From: Hoeflea algicola
GTDB lineage: Bacteria > Pseudomonadota > Alphaproteobacteria > Rhizobiales > Rhizobiaceae
Direction of reading: 5' to 3'
Length of the DNA: 64,000 nt
Assembly: GCF_026619415.1 (NCBI RefSeq)
Contig: NZ_JAOVZR010000001.1
Span: 2,480,001-2,544,000, forward strand
Part shown: positions 9,447-18,544 of the stretch, in pieces
Numbering within the stretch: position 1 is the first letter of the stretch
How the letters are laid out: each line of letters starts with the position of its first letter
The notes under the pieces: generated by a model
The model's input: the letters and a program-made list of their open reading frames with translations, nothing else
What the model was told of the DNA's origin: nothing
Database searches by the model: none
Program-made: the position numbers and the translations under genes

Positions 9447-10343
9447 ATGTCCGACCTCGCCACCTTCGACAAGATCCGCACCCTGCCCTGCTTTTCGGGC
9501 GCAATCGAGATTGAACCATTGACCGGCGGCCTCAGTAACGAAAGCTGGCTCGTCAGTGACGCCGCGGGCCGCCATGTGGTCCGCCTCGGCAGGGACTTTC
9601 CATTCCATCACGTCGACCGCCGCCGCGAGGTGATGACCGCCCGCGCAGCCCATGCCGCAGGCTTTGCCCCGCAAGTCGAATATGCCGAGCCCGGCATAAT
9701 GGTCTCGGCCTTTCTCGATGCCAGGACCTATACGGCGGAAGACGTATGCGCCAATGCCGGGCGCGTCGGCCGTCTGGTCCGCGATTTCCACCGGCGGATG
9801 CCTGCCCATATCGAGGGCGCGGGCTTCATGTTCTGGGTGTTTCACGTCATTCGCGATTACGCGCGCACGCTTGCGGCCGGCGGCTCGCGGATGGCCGACC
9901 GGCTTCCCGGATGGCTCGCCCTGTCGGACCGGCTCGAAGCCGTGCAAGTGCCGTTGCCGATCGTGTTTGCGCACAACGACCTGTTACCGGCAAATTTCCT
10001 CGATGACGGTGACCGGCTGTGGCTGATCGATTTCGAATATGCCGGCTTTTCCACCGCGATGTTCGACATTGCAGGTGCCGCTTCCAATGCCGGCATGAAC
10101 GAAGACCAGGCCGCAGCCCTGTTCGAGACCGCGCTGGGCAGCGCACCGGATGCGGCGCTGAAACAATCATTCGACGCCATGCAATGCGCATCGCTGCTGC
10201 GCGAAACGCTGTGGAGCCTGGTCTCAGAACTCTATCTCGATGCACCCGGCGCCGATTACCAAACCTATACCGCCGAGAATCTCGCCAGCCTTGAAGCCGC
10301 TGTCGAGCACTACCTCATGACCCACGGAAAGACATCACCATGA
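9447..10343 (+). CDS. Choline-kinase/aminoglycoside phosphotransferase-like protein
   Basis: A 298-aa protein of the APH/choline kinase superfamily. The catalytic loop is AHNDLLPANFL (about residues 175-185) and the metal-binding motif LIDFEYAG lies near residue 192; both are complete, so it should be an active small-molecule kinase. It lies between a betaine-type transporter and a dimethylglycine-dehydrogenase-like gene and overlaps the latter by 4 nt. The context suggests a substrate such as choline or another hydroxylated methylamine, but no CTP-choline pathway gene is nearby and the substrate cannot be read from sequence. A second member of the same superfamily lies at 13531-14442. Confidence 0.8.
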   Translation: MSDLATFDKIRTLPCFSGAIEIEPLTGGLSNESWLVSDAAGRHVVRLGRDFPFHHVDRRREVMTARAAHAAGFAPQVEYAEPGIMVSAFLDARTYTAEDVCANAGRVGRLVRDFHRRMPAHIEGAGFMFWVFHVIRDYARTLAAGGSRMADRLPGWLALSDRLEAVQVPLPIVFAHNDLLPANFLDDGDRLWLIDFEYAGFSTAMFDIAGAASNAGMNEDQAAALFETALGSAPDAALKQSFDAMQCASLLRETLWSLVSELYLDAPGADYQTYTAENLASLEAAVEHYLMTHGKTSP

Positions 10344-12781
10344 CCCTCCCAGACCGGGCTCAAATCGTCGTCATCGGCGGCGGCATCATCGGTTGCTCCA
10401 CCGCCTATCATCTGGCGCGCGACCACAAGGCCGACGTGGTGCTGCTCGAACAGGGGCAACTGACCTCCGGCTCGACCTGGCACGCCGCCGGGCTGGTCGG
10501 ACAGCTGCGCTCGTCAGCCTCGATCACCAAGGTGCTGAAATATTCGGTCGACCTCTACAAGCGGCTGGACCAGGAAACCGGGCTTGAAACCGGCTGGAAG
10601 ATGTCGGGCTGCCTCAGGCTCGCCACCAACCAGGATCGCTGGACCGAGTACCGTCGGCTGGCGACCACCGCGCAAAGCTTCGGCATGGACATGCACCTGC
10701 TCTCGCCGCAGGAAGCCAAGGCGATGTTTCCACTGATGGAAGTCGACGATCTGGTCGGCGCCAGCTGGTTGCCGACCGATGGTCAGGCGAGCCCGTCAGA
10801 CATCACCCAGTCGCTGGCCAAGGGCGCGCGCATGCATGGTGCCAAGATCCACGAGAATGTGCGCGTCACCGGCTTTGACATCGAGGATGGCACGATTTGC
10901 GCGGTCAAAACCGACAAGGGCGACATTGCCTGTGACAAGGTAGTCAACTGCGCCGGTCAATGGGCTCGCCAGATCGGCGCCATGGCCGGCATCAACGTGC
11001 CGCTGCAGCCGGTCAAGCACCAATATGTCATCACCGACCGGATCGACGGTCTGTCAAGCGACGCTCCGACCATCCGCGATCCCGATCGCCGCACCTATTT
11101 CAAGGAGGAAGTCGGCGGCCTCTCCTTCGGCGGCTACGAGCCCAACCCCCAAGGCTGGACCATGGACGATGTTCCCAATGATTGGGAGTTCCGCCTGTTC
11201 GACGATGATTACGATCATTTCGAGCAGCACATGACCCAGGCAATGGCCCGGATTCCGGCGCTCGGCCATGTCGGTGTCAAGCAGATGATCAACGGGCCGG
11301 AAAGCTTCACGCCCGACGGCAACTTCATCCTTGGTGCGGCACCAGAATGCGACAACATGTTTGTCGGTGCCGGCTTCAACGCATTCGGCATCGCTGCCGG
11401 CGGCGGCGCCGGCTGGGTGCTGGCTCAATGGGTGATCGACGGCGAGGCGCCGCTAGATCTCTGGGTGGTCGATATCCGCCGCTTCTCCGAGATGCACCGC
11501 GACCGCCAATGGGTCAACGACCGCACGCTCGAAGCCTATGGCAAGCACTACGAGATCGGCTTTCCCCATGTAGAATATGAATCCGGCCGGCCGCGGATCG
11601 TCTCGCCGCTCTATCAACGGCTCAAGCAACACCGTGCCGTGTTTGGCTCCAAGCTCGGTTGGGAACGCCCCAACTGGTTTGCGCCCGACGGCATGGACGC
11701 ACGTGACATTCCCTCGATGGGACGCCAGAACTGGTTTGACGCGGTCGGCGACGAGCACCGCCATGTGCGCGAGAAAGTCGGCATTTTCGATCAGTCATCC
11801 TTCGCCAAATACGAAGTCTCGGGCAAGGACGCGCTGACCGCGCTCAGCCATATCTGCGCCAACGACGTGAGCAAGCCGGTGGGCCGGTTGACCTACACCC
11901 AATTGCTCAACAGTCGCGGCGGCATCGAGGCGGATCTGACGGTCGCGCGCATTGACGATGACCGCTTCTACATCGTCACAGGCACCGGCTTCCGCACCCA
12001 TGACCTGGCCTGGATCCGCGACCATCTGCCCGATGGCGCCGATGTCAGGATCGACGACATCACCGAGGCCTACGGCACCCTGTCGCTGATGGGGCCGCAT
12101 GCCCGCGACGTGCTTGAACAACTGACCGAAGTCGACGTCTCCAACGCCGCATTCCCGTTTGGCCATGTCCGCGACATCACCATCGGAGGTCACTCGGTCC
12201 GCGCACTGCGCGTCACCTATGTCGGTGAGCTGGGTTGGGAGCTGCATATTCCGATTGCTGCCATCGGCGAGGTGTTCGACGCGCTGATGCAGGCAGGCAG
12301 GAGCTGGGATATCCGCCCCATCGGCTACCGCGCACTGGAATCGCTGCGGCTCGAAAAGGGATATCGCGCCTGGGGATCCGACATCACCCCCAACGACACG
12401 CCCTATGAAGCCGGTCTCGGCTGGGCCGTGCGCCGCAATTCCAACACCGGCTTTGTCGGCCAGGAGGCGCTCACCGCCATTGCCGGCCAGCCATTGACCA
12501 AACGCTTTGCCGGTTTCGTTATCGATGATCCCGATGCGGTGCTGGTCGGTCGCGAAACCATTCTGCGCAATGGCGAACCTGTCGGCTACCTCACCTCCGG
12601 CGGCTATGGCTACACCATCGGCAAGAGCATCGGTTATGGCTATGTCCGCAACGAGGCCGGCGTTTCCGACGCCTTTCTGGCCGATGGCGATTATGAACTG
12701 GTAATTGCACTCGATCGGGTGCCTGCCCGGATCGGCATGAAACCGTTTGTCGATCCGGCCAATGCCAAGGTGAAGTCCTGA
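10340..12781 (+). CDS. Dimethylglycine/sarcosine dehydrogenase-like FAD and folate enzyme
   Basis: An 813-aa two-domain enzyme predicted to oxidatively demethylate N-methylglycines. The N-terminal FAD domain starts with VVIGGGIIGCSTAYHLA and has STWHAAGL near residue 50, the site where DMGDH/SARDH proteins attach FAD to histidine. The C-terminal half (about 430-800) is a GcvT aminomethyltransferase-type folate domain with GELGWELHIP and LRLEKGYRAWG, which captures the one-carbon unit on tetrahydrofolate. Length matches the mammalian and rhizobial DMGDH families. As the last gene of the betaine-uptake operon it probably processes the imported methylamine; dimethylglycine versus sarcosine is not resolvable here. 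Confidence 0.88.
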   Translation: MTLPDRAQIVVIGGGIIGCSTAYHLARDHKADVVLLEQGQLTSGSTWHAAGLVGQLRSSASITKVLKYSVDLYKRLDQETGLETGWKMSGCLRLATNQDRWTEYRRLATTAQSFGMDMHLLSPQEAKAMFPLMEVDDLVGASWLPTDGQASPSDITQSLAKGARMHGAKIHENVRVTGFDIEDGTICAVKTDKGDIACDKVVNCAGQWARQIGAMAGINVPLQPVKHQYVITDRIDGLSSDAPTIRDPDRRTYFKEEVGGLSFGGYEPNPQGWTMDDVPNDWEFRLFDDDYDHFEQHMTQAMARIPALGHVGVKQMINGPESFTPDGNFILGAAPECDNMFVGAGFNAFGIAAGGGAGWVLAQWVIDGEAPLDLWVVDIRRFSEMHRDRQWVNDRTLEAYGKHYEIGFPHVEYESGRPRIVSPLYQRLKQHRAVFGSKLGWERPNWFAPDGMDARDIPSMGRQNWFDAVGDEHRHVREKVGIFDQSSFAKYEVSGKDALTALSHICANDVSKPVGRLTYTQLLNSRGGIEADLTVARIDDDRFYIVTGTGFRTHDLAWIRDHLPDGADVRIDDITEAYGTLSLMGPHARDVLEQLTEVDVSNAAFPFGHVRDITIGGHSVRALRVTYVGELGWELHIPIAAIGEVFDALMQAGRSWDIRPIGYRALESLRLEKGYRAWGSDITPNDTPYEAGLGWAVRRNSNTGFVGQEALTAIAGQPLTKRFAGFVIDDPDAVLVGRETILRNGEPVGYLTSGGYGYTIGKSIGYGYVRNEAGVSDAFLADGDYELVIALDRVPARIGMKPFVDPANAKVKS

Positions 12782-12796
12782 GCCGCGAAGGCGCGG

Positions 12797-13429
12797 TCAG
12801 GCAACCCTGAGCACAATGCAGCGGCTCGGCGTGGTGCCAGCTTCGCCGGGCATCGACACATAGGGGCCGGTGTCATCGATCAGTGTGCAGAGCCCCTCGC
12901 TCTCAAGCGCTGCGACCCGCTGCGCAAAGCCTGCCTGCCACAGAACGTCCTTGACTGTGAGCACGATAGCGCCGCTCGGCTTGCAAATCCGTAACAGATC
13001 ATCCAGCCCCTCGGCGCCGACATGACCGGAGGTAAACACCCCTGCCGAGATGATCGCCGCAAAATGGTTGTCGTCAAACGGCAACCGGCCACCCAGCGCC
13101 GCCTGGTGCAGTGCTGCATACACGCCCTTGCGCTCAGCCACCGCCAGCATGCCTTCGGAAATGTCGAGCGCCTCGACATGAGCGTAACCCGTAATGCCCA
13201 GCCACTCGCCGATCAGTCCGGTGCCCGCGCCTGCATCCAGCAAAGGCTGCGCGTTCTTCGGCACATACCGCGCCAGCAGCGCCAGCGAGATCGCCGGGTG
13301 GCGGTAGCCGACCAGCGACATGTCGTCATCATATTTCTCCGCCCATGCATCATAGACCCGCGCCACGTCCTCCGGCCTTTCGGCCTGATAGACCGCGCCA
13401 AGGCGTTTCGTCTTGTCTTCTGCCGTCAT
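12797..13429 (-). CDS. Class I SAM-dependent methyltransferase
   Basis: A 210-aa methyltransferase with SAM-binding motif I LLDAGAGTGLIGEWLG and the following acidic strand VEALDISEGML. The ATG at 13429 has GGAGCGG just upstream and is preferred to the 14-residue longer form. The N-terminal pattern (VARVYDAWAEKYDDDM) resembles small-molecule methyltransferases of the UbiE/Williams-Beuren type. It is convergent to the dehydrogenase gene (15 nt apart) and divergent from a phosphotransferase gene. The substrate is unknown; its place in a methylamine locus makes an N-methyl substrate plausible. Confidence 0.75.
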   Translation of the reverse strand: MTAEDKTKRLGAVYQAERPEDVARVYDAWAEKYDDDMSLVGYRHPAISLALLARYVPKNAQPLLDAGAGTGLIGEWLGITGYAHVEALDISEGMLAVAERKGVYAALHQAALGGRLPFDDNHFAAIISAGVFTSGHVGAEGLDDLLRICKPSGAIVLTVKDVLWQAGFAQRVAALESEGLCTLIDDTGPYVSMPGEAGTTPSRCIVLRVA

Positions 13430-13530
13430 GTTCCGCTCCGCTGTTGATGGCTTGCGTGCGACCATAGCCATGACTGAAGCTTTGTGGAACTCTAGCCTCT
13501 TGAATCGACATGAAAAGGAGACTTCCCGCC

Positions 13531-14442
13531 ATGACCGATGAAACCGAAAGCCGGCTACGCGCCAGCTTGCCAGACATTCCTGAACTCGCCGGTTACGCCG
13601 GTCCGGTCGAGCGTCTGGGCGGGCTCACCAATCTTGTCTTCCGGGTCGGCGACACCTGCGTCAGGCTGCCCGGTGACGGCACCGAGGAATACATCAACCG
13701 CGCCCACGAGGCAGAAGCCGCGCATGCCGCAGCCGCAGCTGGGGTCAGCCCAGAAGTTATTTACGCAGATCCCACCACCGGCGTGATGGCCACCCGCTTC
13801 ATCGACGGGGCCATAACCATGACCCCCGAGGGCTTTGGCAAAGACCTCGGTGCCGTCCGCCGCGCCGGTGAAGCCTTCCGGATCCTCCACACCTCCGGCG
13901 CCCGTTTTCCCTTCACTTTCGAGCTTTTCGCCATGATTGACGAGTATCTGGCGATTCTGGCAACGAAGGATGTGACGTTGCCCGACGGCTATCACGACGT
14001 TGTCAGCGAGGCGCAGACCGTCAGACAGGCCTTGGCGCGCAACCCGGTCGAACTCGTCGCCTGTCATTGCGATCCGCTGTGCGAGAATTTTCTCGATACC
14101 GGCGAGCGCATCTTCATCGTCGACTGGGAGTATTCGGGCATGAACGACCCGATGTGGGATCTTGGCGACCTGTCGGTCGAGGGCGGCTTCGACGCCAATC
14201 AGGACCAGGCACTTCTTGAGGCTTATTTCGGTGGCCCACCGCCCGCCACCGACCAGGCCCGCATGATCATCTACAAGGCAATGTGTGACCTTTTGTGGAC
14301 CTTGTGGGGATTGATTCAGCTTGCCAGCAACAACCCTGCCGAGGATTTTCGCGCCTATGCCGACGGGCGCTTTTCACGCTGCAAGGCACTGATGGCGACC
14401 CCCGAGTTCGCGCAAAGCCTGGCGACATTGCAAGACCGCTGA
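13531..14442 (+). CDS. Choline-kinase-like phosphotransferase (second copy in locus)
   Basis: A 303-aa APH/choline kinase superfamily protein. The ATG at 13531 has AAGGAG about 11 nt upstream. The glycine-rich N-lobe reads LGGLTNLVFRVG, the catalytic loop CHCDPLCENFLD and the DFG-equivalent IVDWEYSGMNDPMWDLGDL, a pattern close to LicA/choline kinases. It is clearly divergent from the first kinase-like gene at 9447. It is transcribed away from the methyltransferase gene, with about 100 nt between them. Choline or ethanolamine phosphorylation is the family-based guess. Confidence 0.8.
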   Translation: MTDETESRLRASLPDIPELAGYAGPVERLGGLTNLVFRVGDTCVRLPGDGTEEYINRAHEAEAAHAAAAAGVSPEVIYADPTTGVMATRFIDGAITMTPEGFGKDLGAVRRAGEAFRILHTSGARFPFTFELFAMIDEYLAILATKDVTLPDGYHDVVSEAQTVRQALARNPVELVACHCDPLCENFLDTGERIFIVDWEYSGMNDPMWDLGDLSVEGGFDANQDQALLEAYFGGPPPATDQARMIIYKAMCDLLWTLWGLIQLASNNPAEDFRAYADGRFSRCKALMATPEFAQSLATLQDR

Positions 14443-14668
14443 GCACCGGCACGCTCTCTGTTCCGTTTCCCCATAGCCATCCCTGCTGGCGTTTTTCTTG
14501 CGCCACCGGCCAACCGATGAAAAGGGTGCGACCTATCGGGTTCGCGTGCCCCTTTCCGTATCTCCGGGACAAATCCTGCAAAAACCTTCGGGAACCATAT
14601 TTGGGGTTCGGCGTTGATGGGCAAGGCCGAAGCATGGTGCTGGCCTGCCATTTTTGAGGGGAATATCA

Positions 14669-14743
14669 ATGCACGGAATCATTTATCTCGTCGGCCTGGT
14701 GGTCGTGGTCATGTTCATCCTGTCGCTGCTTGGCTTGCGGTAA
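14669..14743 (+). CDS. 24-residue single-span membrane peptide
   Basis: A tiny ORF reading MHGIIYLVGLVVVVMFIL and ending GLR, preceded by GAGGGG about 7 nt upstream. It is one hydrophobic helix with a charged end. Similar 24-30-residue peptides are common in rhizobia but have no assigned role. It ends 4 nt before the next membrane-protein gene, so the two are probably co-transcribed. About 225 nt upstream, back to 14443, hold no other recognisable feature. Confidence 0.65.
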   Translation: MHGIIYLVGLVVVVMFILSLLGLR

Positions 14744-14747
14744 GAAT

Positions 14748-15368
14748 ATGGAGCCGACAGTCGAAAAAACTGTGCTGGTCCATTCGGATAATTTGCCGCA
14801 AGGCCAATCCTATCTCGAATGGGGCGCAGTATGGGGCGGTAGCGTAGTTGCTATGGCCACATCCACTGTTCTTGTCCAATTCGGCGGGGCCTCCGGGCTC
14901 GCGCTCGGCGATCCGATGCTTGCCTCTGGCGATCCCTCCTGGCAGGTGCTGGTTGCCAGTCTCTGGCTGTTCGTGGCGGCTCTCGCCAGTTCGGCAGGTG
15001 GTGGCTATATCGCAGGCCGCATGCGCAGCCGCTGGTCCGATGCCGCCAAATCGGAAGTCGAATTCCGCGATGGCGTTCACGGCCTGTCGGTCTGGGCGGT
15101 TTCTACGCTTGCCGTCGCGGCCTTTGCCGCCATCACCGCAGCGCTCGCAGCTGCCGGTGTAGATCCCGCAGCAACCGCTGCGGAAGTGCCGACCAATGTC
15201 GCCGAATATACGCGGACGATCACCGTCGTTTACGGCTTTGCAACAGGTGCTGCCGCAGCCCTTGGCGCTGGTGCTGCATGGTGGTTCGCAAGCCTCGGCG
15301 GCAGCCACCGCGACGAGGGAACCGATGTCCATTTGTTGACACCGGGCTTCCTCAGAGGTTCGCGATAA
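14748..15368 (+). CDS. Four-helix membrane protein of unknown function
   Basis: A 206-aa protein starting MEPTVEKTVL. Four hydrophobic, Ala/Gly-rich segments lie at about residues 27-55, 65-90, 105-135 and 160-190, with YIAGRMRSRW between helices 2 and 3. The pattern resembles uncharacterised alphaproteobacterial envelope proteins that follow small peptides like the one upstream. No catalytic motif is visible. The gene faces a convergent binding-protein gene across a bidirectional terminator. Confidence 0.7.
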   Translation: MEPTVEKTVLVHSDNLPQGQSYLEWGAVWGGSVVAMATSTVLVQFGGASGLALGDPMLASGDPSWQVLVASLWLFVAALASSAGGGYIAGRMRSRWSDAAKSEVEFRDGVHGLSVWAVSTLAVAAFAAITAALAAAGVDPAATAAEVPTNVAEYTRTITVVYGFATGAAAALGAGAAWWFASLGGSHRDEGTDVHLLTPGFLRGSR

Positions 15369-15395
15369 TTCGCGCCACCTCTCACCCCGAGTAGA

Positions 15396-15423
15396 AAGAG
15401 GGCCGCCCCGAGGCGGCCCTCTT
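15396..15423. terminator. Bidirectional intrinsic terminator-like hairpin
   Basis: A 12-bp perfect stem (15396-15407 with 15412-15423) and 4-nt loop CCGA, GC-rich in the core with A/T at the base, placed exactly between two convergent genes. The short A/T flanks give only a weak U-tract. Confidence 0.75.
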
Positions 15424-15443
15424 CATGTGTGCATGGAGAGAAC

Positions 15444-16700
15444 TTACTTAATGGCAGCCTTGACGCCGGCAACATCCGCCGCCGTCATCTGGCCACTGGT
15501 GACCACCTCGCCGTCCTTGATCTGCCAGAGCCGGAACGGGCCGGAAATGTCGCCATACTGGTCAAATGACACATTGCCGATCACGCCCTGATAGTTGATC
15601 GCCTTGCCTTCCTTGATCAGCGCCAGCGCCTTCTTGAATTCTTCCGGCCCAGCCGAAATCACTTCACCTTCGGGATCGACCACGGAGCGGATCGCGTCGC
15701 GGATCGCATCCGGCTCGGCCTTGCCTGCCTTGGCCACGGCCAGACCGACAATCGCGCCCGCATCATAGGACCGGTCAGCAGCCGGCGCAGACGGCGCGAT
15801 GCCGCCCGAGAATGCTTCGTAATTGGCATAGAAATACTTGGTTGAATCCGTCTCGGTGGTGCCCGACGATGTGCCGTACGCACCTTCAAGATAATTAGCG
15901 CCAACGGCTTCGATGAAGTCGGTGGAATTCATGCCGTCATTCAGAAGAAATTTCTGCGGCCCGCCCTGGCTGATCCAGGCCCGCGCCACCGTTGCCCCGT
16001 CAACCGGATAGCTGATCAGATACAGCGCTTCCGGAGCTCCCTCCATCGCCGCGGTAACCTCGGCGCTGTAGTTGGGCTGGTTCTCGTTGTAAGGTGTCGT
16101 CGAGGTGATCTCGCCGCCAAGTGCTTCGTAAGACGCCGAGAATTCGCGCATCATGTTAAGGCCGAAATCATTGTTGACGTGAATGATGGCGAGCTTCTTC
16201 AGCCCTGAATCAATGGCGTATTTGGCCGCAGCAATACCCTGCAGCGCATCCGACGTGATGGTGCGGAAGAAATAGCCGCCGGTCTTGCCGTCACGGCTGA
16301 GTTGGGTCAGCGTCGGGCTCGAGGACGCGGGCGAAACCTGCACCACGCCTGCTGCGGCAGTCACCGAGGTCAGGATCGGAATCGACACCGACGAGATGAT
16401 GCCGCCGATGACGACCGGAACCTGCTTGATGTTGACCAGCTGTGTCGCCTGGTCGACGGCGACATTGCCTTGGCTCTGGCTGTCGCGGGTGTCGGTCACC
16501 AGATCACAGCCAAGCACGCCGCCGGCCTCGTTGATGTCACGAAACGCCATTTCCACTGATTTGGCGCCGGCTTGCCCATAGGCGCCGGCCGGTCCGGTCA
16601 GTTCCATCACCATGCCGATGGTGACTTCGCAGGCCTGTGTTGTCAGCGCGGTGGCGCCGAGCATGGCCATCGCAAGGCCGGTAATCCTAATCATGTTCAT
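15444..16700 (-). CDS. Branched-chain-amino-acid-type ABC transporter substrate-binding protein
   Basis: A 418-aa periplasmic binding protein of the LivJ/type I fold. A signal peptide covers about residues 1-23 (ending TTQA, before CEVTIG); the mature start VTIGMVMELTGPAGAYG is the family hallmark. AAGGAG lies about 8 nt upstream of the ATG. It is the last gene of the minus-strand operon that starts with a GntR regulator, and it serves the Liv-type permease/ATPase genes encoded divergently at 19365-22745. The ligand may not be a branched-chain amino acid, because the neighbours are aldo/keto reductases. Confidence 0.88.
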   Translation of the reverse strand: MNMIRITGLAMAMLGATALTTQACEVTIGMVMELTGPAGAYGQAGAKSVEMAFRDINEAGGVLGCDLVTDTRDSQSQGNVAVDQATQLVNIKQVPVVIGGIISSVSIPILTSVTAAAGVVQVSPASSSPTLTQLSRDGKTGGYFFRTITSDALQGIAAAKYAIDSGLKKLAIIHVNNDFGLNMMREFSASYEALGGEITSTTPYNENQPNYSAEVTAAMEGAPEALYLISYPVDGATVARAWISQGGPQKFLLNDGMNSTDFIEAVGANYLEGAYGTSSGTTETDSTKYFYANYEAFSGGIAPSAPAADRSYDAGAIVGLAVAKAGKAEPDAIRDAIRSVVDPEGEVISAGPEEFKKALALIKEGKAINYQGVIGNVSFDQYGDISGPFRLWQIKDGEVVTSGQMTAADVAGVKAAIK

Positions 16701-16739
16701 TTCGCGTTCTCCTTGTTATCGGGCCTCTCTCGCCCCTTA

Positions 16740-17147
16740 TTATTCGGTCGCAATCCAGGTTTCCTGGAGTTGCCGCCAGACAACTCCTTCCGGCGCCTCT
16801 GCGTCGGCGCTGAACAGGGCAGAAGAACGACGCACCGATTTTTGGCCATCGATCACCTGATGTTCATCGTAGATCACCAGCGCAGCATCGTCGCCGATCA
16901 GCCGCGCTTCGATCAATTCCACGGTAATTTCAAAATCCGCAGCACGCTTGCCACGCGCCCCGCGCAGCATCGCCTTGACCTGGTCAGCATCAGTCATGCT
17001 GCCATCCGGCTCGATCATGCGCATGTCGGGAGCAAAGGCCCGGGCCGAGACGTCCATCTCTGCTTCCGGCGCCCGCCCGGTGAACCATTCAACAAAAAAC
17101 CTGTGCCGGTTGATGACTTCAGCCTTGGCGCGTTCGATCAGATCCAC
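16740..17147 (-). CDS. NTF2-like/SnoaL-type small protein
   Basis: A 135-aa protein beginning at a GTG, 4 nt after the aldo/keto reductase stop. The order of alpha helix, curved beta strands and the pattern FFVEWFTGR...MIEPDGSMTDADQVKAML fit the NTF2-like/DUF4440 fold, which holds ketosteroid-isomerase-like enzymes and ligand-binding proteins. No catalytic residues can be assigned. Its position inside the transporter/aldo-keto reductase operon suggests an accessory isomerase, dehydratase or binding role. Confidence 0.65.
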   Translation of the reverse strand: MDLIERAKAEVINRHRFFVEWFTGRAPEAEMDVSARAFAPDMRMIEPDGSMTDADQVKAMLRGARGKRAADFEITVELIEARLIGDDAALVIYDEHQVIDGQKSVRRSSALFSADAEAPEGVVWRQLQETWIATE

Positions 17148-17151
17148 CGGT

Positions 17152-18201
17152 TCAATGCCCCTGTTTGTTGAGATTGTATTTCATCACCAACCCGTGCTTG
17201 CCGTTGCGGTCGCGCTCGAGCCCGTAGACATCACCCGGCACCGATTTGGCACGTGACAATACCAGCTTGATTTGTCCGAAATCTTCCGCCGTCAATGCCA
17301 GATCGGTAATACCAAGATTGCGCACGAGATGGCTGCGGTTGCGCGCACCGACGATCACCGCGGCGACGCCGGGACGTTCCAGCACGGCCCGGCTCGCCAC
17401 TGAGGCGATGTCGCTGTCGTGCCGCCGGGCGATTGCCGCCAGCACGCCGAGCAGGTCCTGGAACAATTCCCAGCCGCCGAACTCGTCGACAATCAGCTTG
17501 TATTTGGCCAGCGACCGGTTTTCGAACGGAGCCGCCGGCTCCTGCGCGCCCAGCCAGCGTTCCGAAAACAGACCTCCCGCCACCGAGCCGTAGCACAACA
17601 GGCTGACGTTAGAGGCTGCCGCCAGTGCCGCCATCGCCCGCGCCGGACGATCATCAATCAGCGAATATTGCACCTGCATCGACACCATCGGGACGCCGGC
17701 ATCGAGCAGCCTTTGAAGCTGACGGGTATCGAAATTGGTGCCGCCGATATTGGCGATCTTGCCCTGCTGGCGCAACTCCGTGAGCCAGCTTGCGACTTCC
17801 ACCTGGCGGTCAATCTCGTAGTCCCACCAGTGAAACTGCACCAGATCAAGCCGCTCCATCCCGAGCCGCGACAGCGAAGTTTCGATGGCATGGACGACAT
17901 CGGCACGGGTCAGACTCGCCAGATTGCCGAGATCCGGCACGAATTTGGTATGTACCTTGATACGGGTCAGCGCCTCGGCACCGCGTGCCCGCACATAGGT
18001 TCTACGGAATTCACCGATCAGCGCTTCGACGCCGGTATAGATATCGGCGCAATCGAATGTGGTAATGCCCGCGTCGGCAAAGGCGATCATGTCCTCGATA
18101 CCGGTCTCGCGGTCGACCGTGCCATGGCCGCCGGCCAGTTGCCAGCCGCCCTTGATGACGCGTGAAATACGGTGCCCGGGGGCCAGCTCAACGTGCTGCA
18201 T
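17152..18201 (-). CDS. Aldo/keto reductase
   Basis: A 349-aa (beta/alpha)8 NADPH-dependent oxidoreductase. The catalytic tetrad can be placed: Asp and Tyr in TTFDCADIYTG, Lys in KVHTKFVP and His in VQFHWWDY. The phosphate-binding end is seen in VIVGARNRSHL. GGGAGA precedes the ATG. It is similar in layout to the reductase half of the gene at 22748 on the other arm of this locus, so the two probably act on related carbonyl/hydroxyl substrates. It overlaps the TIGR04076 gene by 14 nt. Confidence 0.87.
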   Translation of the reverse strand: MQHVELAPGHRISRVIKGGWQLAGGHGTVDRETGIEDMIAFADAGITTFDCADIYTGVEALIGEFRRTYVRARGAEALTRIKVHTKFVPDLGNLASLTRADVVHAIETSLSRLGMERLDLVQFHWWDYEIDRQVEVASWLTELRQQGKIANIGGTNFDTRQLQRLLDAGVPMVSMQVQYSLIDDRPARAMAALAAASNVSLLCYGSVAGGLFSERWLGAQEPAAPFENRSLAKYKLIVDEFGGWELFQDLLGVLAAIARRHDSDIASVASRAVLERPGVAAVIVGARNRSHLVRNLGITDLALTAEDFGQIKLVLSRAKSVPGDVYGLERDRNGKHGLVMKYNLNKQGH

Positions 18202-18544
18202 GATCGTCTCCCAAGGGAACCGCGGTGGTGTCGGAATGATTGAAGCGTCGCAATTTGGTGCGTGTAATCTTCAGCCGCGATGGGCAATGTGGATCCGGAC
18301 AGGCAATTTCTGCATCGGTCGACATCCAGTCATTGGCGTCACTTGGCCGCTGCTTGGCCGCCAGCAACGGCAGCACAGAAGCCAGCGAATAAATCGAAAC
18401 TCCCTGTCCTGGCGGCAGATGCAGCATCTCGCCACGCAGTTCGAAATAATCGCCGACATTGGCGCCGCACCAGATTTTGGCACCTTCGGGCGCGACAACC
18501 TCGACCTTCAGGTCCCACAGCTCGAATCCCTCGTCGGTGCTCAT
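18188..18544 (-). CDS. TIGR04076-family protein
   Basis: A 118-aa protein with the layout I associate with the TIGR04076 family: an N-terminal strand LKVEVVAPEGAKIWCGANVG, a central LPPGQGVSIYSLASVLPLLAAKQR and a Cys pair CPDPHC near residue 84. Its function is unknown. Its ATG overlaps the GntR stop by 4 nt and its 3' end overlaps the aldo/keto reductase, so translation is tightly coupled. The cysteines could bind metal, but that is a guess. Confidence 0.7.
   Translation of the reverse strand: MSTDEGFELWDLKVEVVAPEGAKIWCGANVGDYFELRGEMLHLPPGQGVSIYSLASVLPLLAAKQRPSDANDWMSTDAEIACPDPHCPSRLKITRTKLRRFNHSDTTAVPLGDDHAAR

Noticed and set aside
12783..12796. CCGCG-AAGG-CGCGG as a terminator after the dehydrogenase gene
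   Set aside because: Only 5 bp and no U-tract; too weak to call.
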